Shown here one piece after another: positions 5,445 through 7,259 of a stretch of 7,259 bases of DNA (within the stretch, counting starts at the first letter, position 1; every line of letters begins with the position of its first letter). The notes below the pieces were generated by a model. That model did no database searches and was not told the DNA's origin. It worked only from the letters and a program-made list of their open reading frames with translations. Position numbers and translations under genes: made by a program. This DNA comes from Alphaproteobacteria bacterium (GTDB taxonomy: Bacteria > Pseudomonadota > Alphaproteobacteria > UBA828), in NCBI GenBank assembly GCA_018668475.1, contig JABJCZ010000337.1:1-7259 (forward strand), in the 5' to 3' direction.

Positions 5445-7259
5445 ATGAAGAGCCTTATTGCAGCACTTGTAATTGCGCTATCGGTTTTGACCGGACAAGC
5501 GGCACGGGCCGATCTTCAGGATGGTTGGTTTGCCTATACAGCAGGTGATTACGCAACGGCACTCCGTGAATTCCGGCCTTTAGCCCGGCAGCAATCCGCC
5601 GAGGCGCAATACGCCCTGGGTATGATGGCCGACGAAGGCTATGGCGTGCCGCTGGATGATGCGAAAGCTGCCATGTGGTACTTGCTGGCGGCAAAGCAGA
5701 ACTTGGCGGAGGCCAAGCATGCACTTGGAGTGATGTATTACTTTGGTGAGGGCGTGCCACTTGATCTGGATGCGGCGGCCGAATGGTTCCGTCAGGCATC
5801 TGATCAGGGGCTGGCGGACGCGCAATTCGCACTAGGGGTCATGTATCGCGAAGGGCAGAGCGTGGAGCTTGACCTTGAGATGGCAGCGTCGTGGTTTCAG
5901 TTGGCGGTTGACCAGGGTCAGCCCGAAGCACAATTCGCGCTGGGCTTGCTCTACGACGAGGGCCTTGGCGTTCCTCTGGACGACGAAAAAGCTTTCAACC
6001 TTTTCTATGCGTCGGCAACGCAAGATTACATGAATGCACAACATGCGGTTGGGCTCATGTACCTTTTTGGTGAAGGGGTCGCGGAAGATCGTGAGAGTGC
6101 AATTGACTGGCTCGAGCGTGCTGCCGCACAGGGTGTTCCCGAGGCGCAGGACGCACTGGCCGATCTGGCGGCAGAGGACGACGCAGAGAACATTCGGTCC
6201 ACCGATGATGACGGCGACGGGCAGGCCCCGTCCGACTCCATCGAGGCGCGGCTGGAGACCGTTAAGCGACTGCTTGACAGCGGGCTCGTCACGCCGGAGG
6301 AAGCGGCGGTGCAGCGCCGACTGATTTTGAGCGAACTCAGCCTGGGTAGCGCGCCTGCAGGTGCGATTGACCGGCGCTCCGCAGCAACCATCACCGACCA
6401 CGCGCCGCCGACAATCATTACGCCCGGATCACTGGAGACCGCCGGGTCAACCGTTGTTATTGCGGGCACGATTACAGATTCCTCGAGTGTCTCCAACGTC
6501 CGGGTTGCAGGTAGCCCAACGTTTGTTGATGGTGATGGACGGTTCAGCGTCACCCACCAGCCACCACCGGGTGCCAGCGAAGTTGAGATTACGGCGATCG
6601 ATGAGCATGGCAATCGGGCGGAGCAACGGATCAAGATAGTTCGCCGGGCGATTGATCTGGATCTTGGGCCGTTTACGGCCCTGGTTATTGGCAACAATGC
6701 CTACGAGAAAATGCGGCCGCTCAAGACGGCGGTTGACGACGCGGAATCAGTTGCGGCGGTCCTGACTGAGCAATACGGCTTCAAGGTGACGACCCTGATC
6801 AACGCAACGCGTGCGGATATCATCGGCAGCCTGAGCCACCTCCGGGCAACGACAACCTATAACGACAACCTTCTCATTTATTACGCCGGGCACGGCGTTG
6901 TTGATGCTCTCACCGAAGCGGGTTCCTGGTTGCCTGTGGATGCTGATCCGGAGGATCCGACGAACTGGGTCTCTAATGCAGACATCACCAATATGCTGAA
7001 GGCGATTCCGGCCCGCCACTTGCTCGTTATTGCCGACAGTTGTTACTCAGGCGCGCTGGTTCGTTCGGCGCCGGTTGAGATCAAAACCTGGGAGGATCGG
7101 GTGGCGCTATTGCAGCGCCTTGCCGATAAGCGCTCCCGCACCGCGCTGGCGTCAGGCGGGCTCGAGCCAGTGCTGGATTCAGGTGGTGGTCGGCATTCAG
7201 TTTTCGCCAAGGCGCTGCTTGAGGTTTTGTCAGAGAACACCGCCATTATCGATGCGCAG
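5445..7259 (+). CDS. Exported Sel1-repeat / caspase-family protein (3' end beyond window)
   Basis: The open frame has 605 codons and no stop before the window edge. Visible segments are: a Sec signal peptide, 1-22 (MKSLIAALVIALSVLTGQ, likely cut after ARA); a helical half-repeat, 23-50; five Sel1 repeats of 36 residues, 51-230; an acidic linker, 242-265, with a DxDxDG loop; a SHOCT-like helical hairpin, 266-298; a proline-led Ig-like beta domain, about 320-400; and a caspase-like (peptidase C14) domain from about 409. The last begins with ALVIGNNAY and carries YYAGHG (catalytic His483) and DSCYSG (catalytic Cys533), then ASGGLEPV and HSVFAKALLE typical of the later part of the fold. The product is therefore probably a periplasmic or envelope cysteine peptidase with an interaction solenoid. 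The Asp two residues before the Cys resembles metacaspases, which cut after Arg/Lys; that specificity is inferred. GAGGG 4 bases upstream supports the ATG. Substrate and role are unknown. Confidence 0.93.
   Translation, partial: MKSLIAALVIALSVLTGQAARADLQDGWFAYTAGDYATALREFRPLARQQSAEAQYALGMMADEGYGVPLDDAKAAMWYLLAAKQNLAEAKHALGVMYYFGEGVPLDLDAAAEWFRQASDQGLADAQFALGVMYREGQSVELDLEMAASWFQLAVDQGQPEAQFALGLLYDEGLGVPLDDEKAFNLFYASATQDYMNAQHAVGLMYLFGEGVAEDRESAIDWLERAAAQGVPEAQDALADLAAEDDAENIRSTDDDGDGQAPSDSIEARLETVKRLLDSGLVTPEEAAVQRRLILSELSLGSAPAGAIDRRSAATITDHAPPTIITPGSLETAGSTVVIAGTITDSSSVSNVRVAGSPTFVDGDGRFSVTHQPPPGASEVEITAIDEHGNRAEQRIKIVRRAIDLDLGPFTALVIGNNAYEKMRPLKTAVDDAESVAAVLTEQYGFKVTTLINATRADIIGSLSHLRATTTYNDNLLIYYAGHGVVDALTEAGSWLPVDADPEDPTNWVSNADITNMLKAIPARHLLVIADSCYSGALVRSAPVEIKTWEDRVALLQRLADKRSRTALASGGLEPVLDSGGGRHSVFAKALLEVLSENTAIIDAQ
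5595..6134 (+). repeat. Five tandem Sel1-repeat units (108 bp each) inside the caspase-family gene
   Basis: Five consecutive units of exactly 36 codons cover residues 51-86, 87-122, 123-158, 159-194 and 195-230. Each follows the Sel1 pattern: an AxAxxALGxMY-like first helix, a GxGVxxD loop and an AxxWxxxAxxQG-like second helix. A partial sixth unit (VPEAQDALADLA, 231-242) caps the array. The units are diverged at DNA level, so this is an old protein repeat rather than recent tandem duplication. Units 3 and 4 are the most alike at their starts (CAATTCGC shared). Such solenoids usually mediate protein-protein contact. Confidence 0.93.

Noticed and set aside
5595..6134. CRISPR-like or minisatellite repeat array
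   Set aside because: The 108-bp periodicity comes from Sel1 protein repeats in frame, and the DNA units are too diverged for CRISPR or a recent satellite.
5832..6401. Minus-strand open frame of 189 codons
   Set aside because: It is antisense to the Sel1 repeats, with no recognisable motif; a shadow frame.
6026..6697. Minus-strand open frame of 223 codons
   Set aside because: It lies wholly inside the plus-strand Sel1/caspase gene, whose domains and motifs are clear. Its composition is Ser/Arg/Ala rich and low complexity, as expected of an antisense shadow in GC-rich DNA.

Overview
The window reads as a housekeeping segment of an alphaproteobacterial chromosome, followed by a tRNA gene and one large exported protein gene that runs off the right edge. 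The assignment is inferred from the style of the PheS, PheT and LepA proteins, which look alphaproteobacterial (PheT opens [14 protein letters not shown]), from high-GC coding sequence, and from a small two-TM membrane protein of a type I associate with that class. No rRNA or other phylogenetic marker is present, so genus cannot be given.

Layout, left to right. (1) 1-450: the 3' part of pheS (phenylalanyl-tRNA synthetase alpha), cut by the window edge. (2) 447-2855: complete pheT (beta subunit), joined to pheS by an ATGA stop/start overlap. (3) 2856-2937: an 82-base gap with two possible RNA hairpins. (4) 2938-4740: complete lepA (elongation factor 4). (5) 4778-5071, minus strand: a 97-residue two-TM membrane protein of unknown function, convergent with lepA. 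(6) 5072-5217: a divergent spacer with a good candidate tRNA promoter on the plus strand and a weaker candidate promoter for the membrane protein on the minus strand. (7) 5218-5305: tRNA-Ser(GGA) with encoded CCA. (8) 5306-5444: a spacer with no recognisable gene or strong terminator. (9) 5445-7259: the first 605 codons of an open-ended gene. Its product has a Sec signal peptide, five exact-length 36-residue Sel1 repeats, an acidic linker, a SHOCT-like helical hairpin, an Ig-like beta domain and a caspase-like protease domain with both catalytic residues (His483, Cys533).

The first three genes and the tRNA all serve translation: charging tRNA-Phe, ribosome-associated GTPase activity and decoding of UCC/UCU serine codons. 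The caspase-like gene is functionally separate. It looks like an envelope or periplasmic protein that couples a protein-interaction solenoid to a cysteine peptidase. It is the most interesting object here, although related bacterial caspase-family proteins with repeat or Ig-like domains are known in general. I see no CRISPR array, insertion sequence or complete mobile element.
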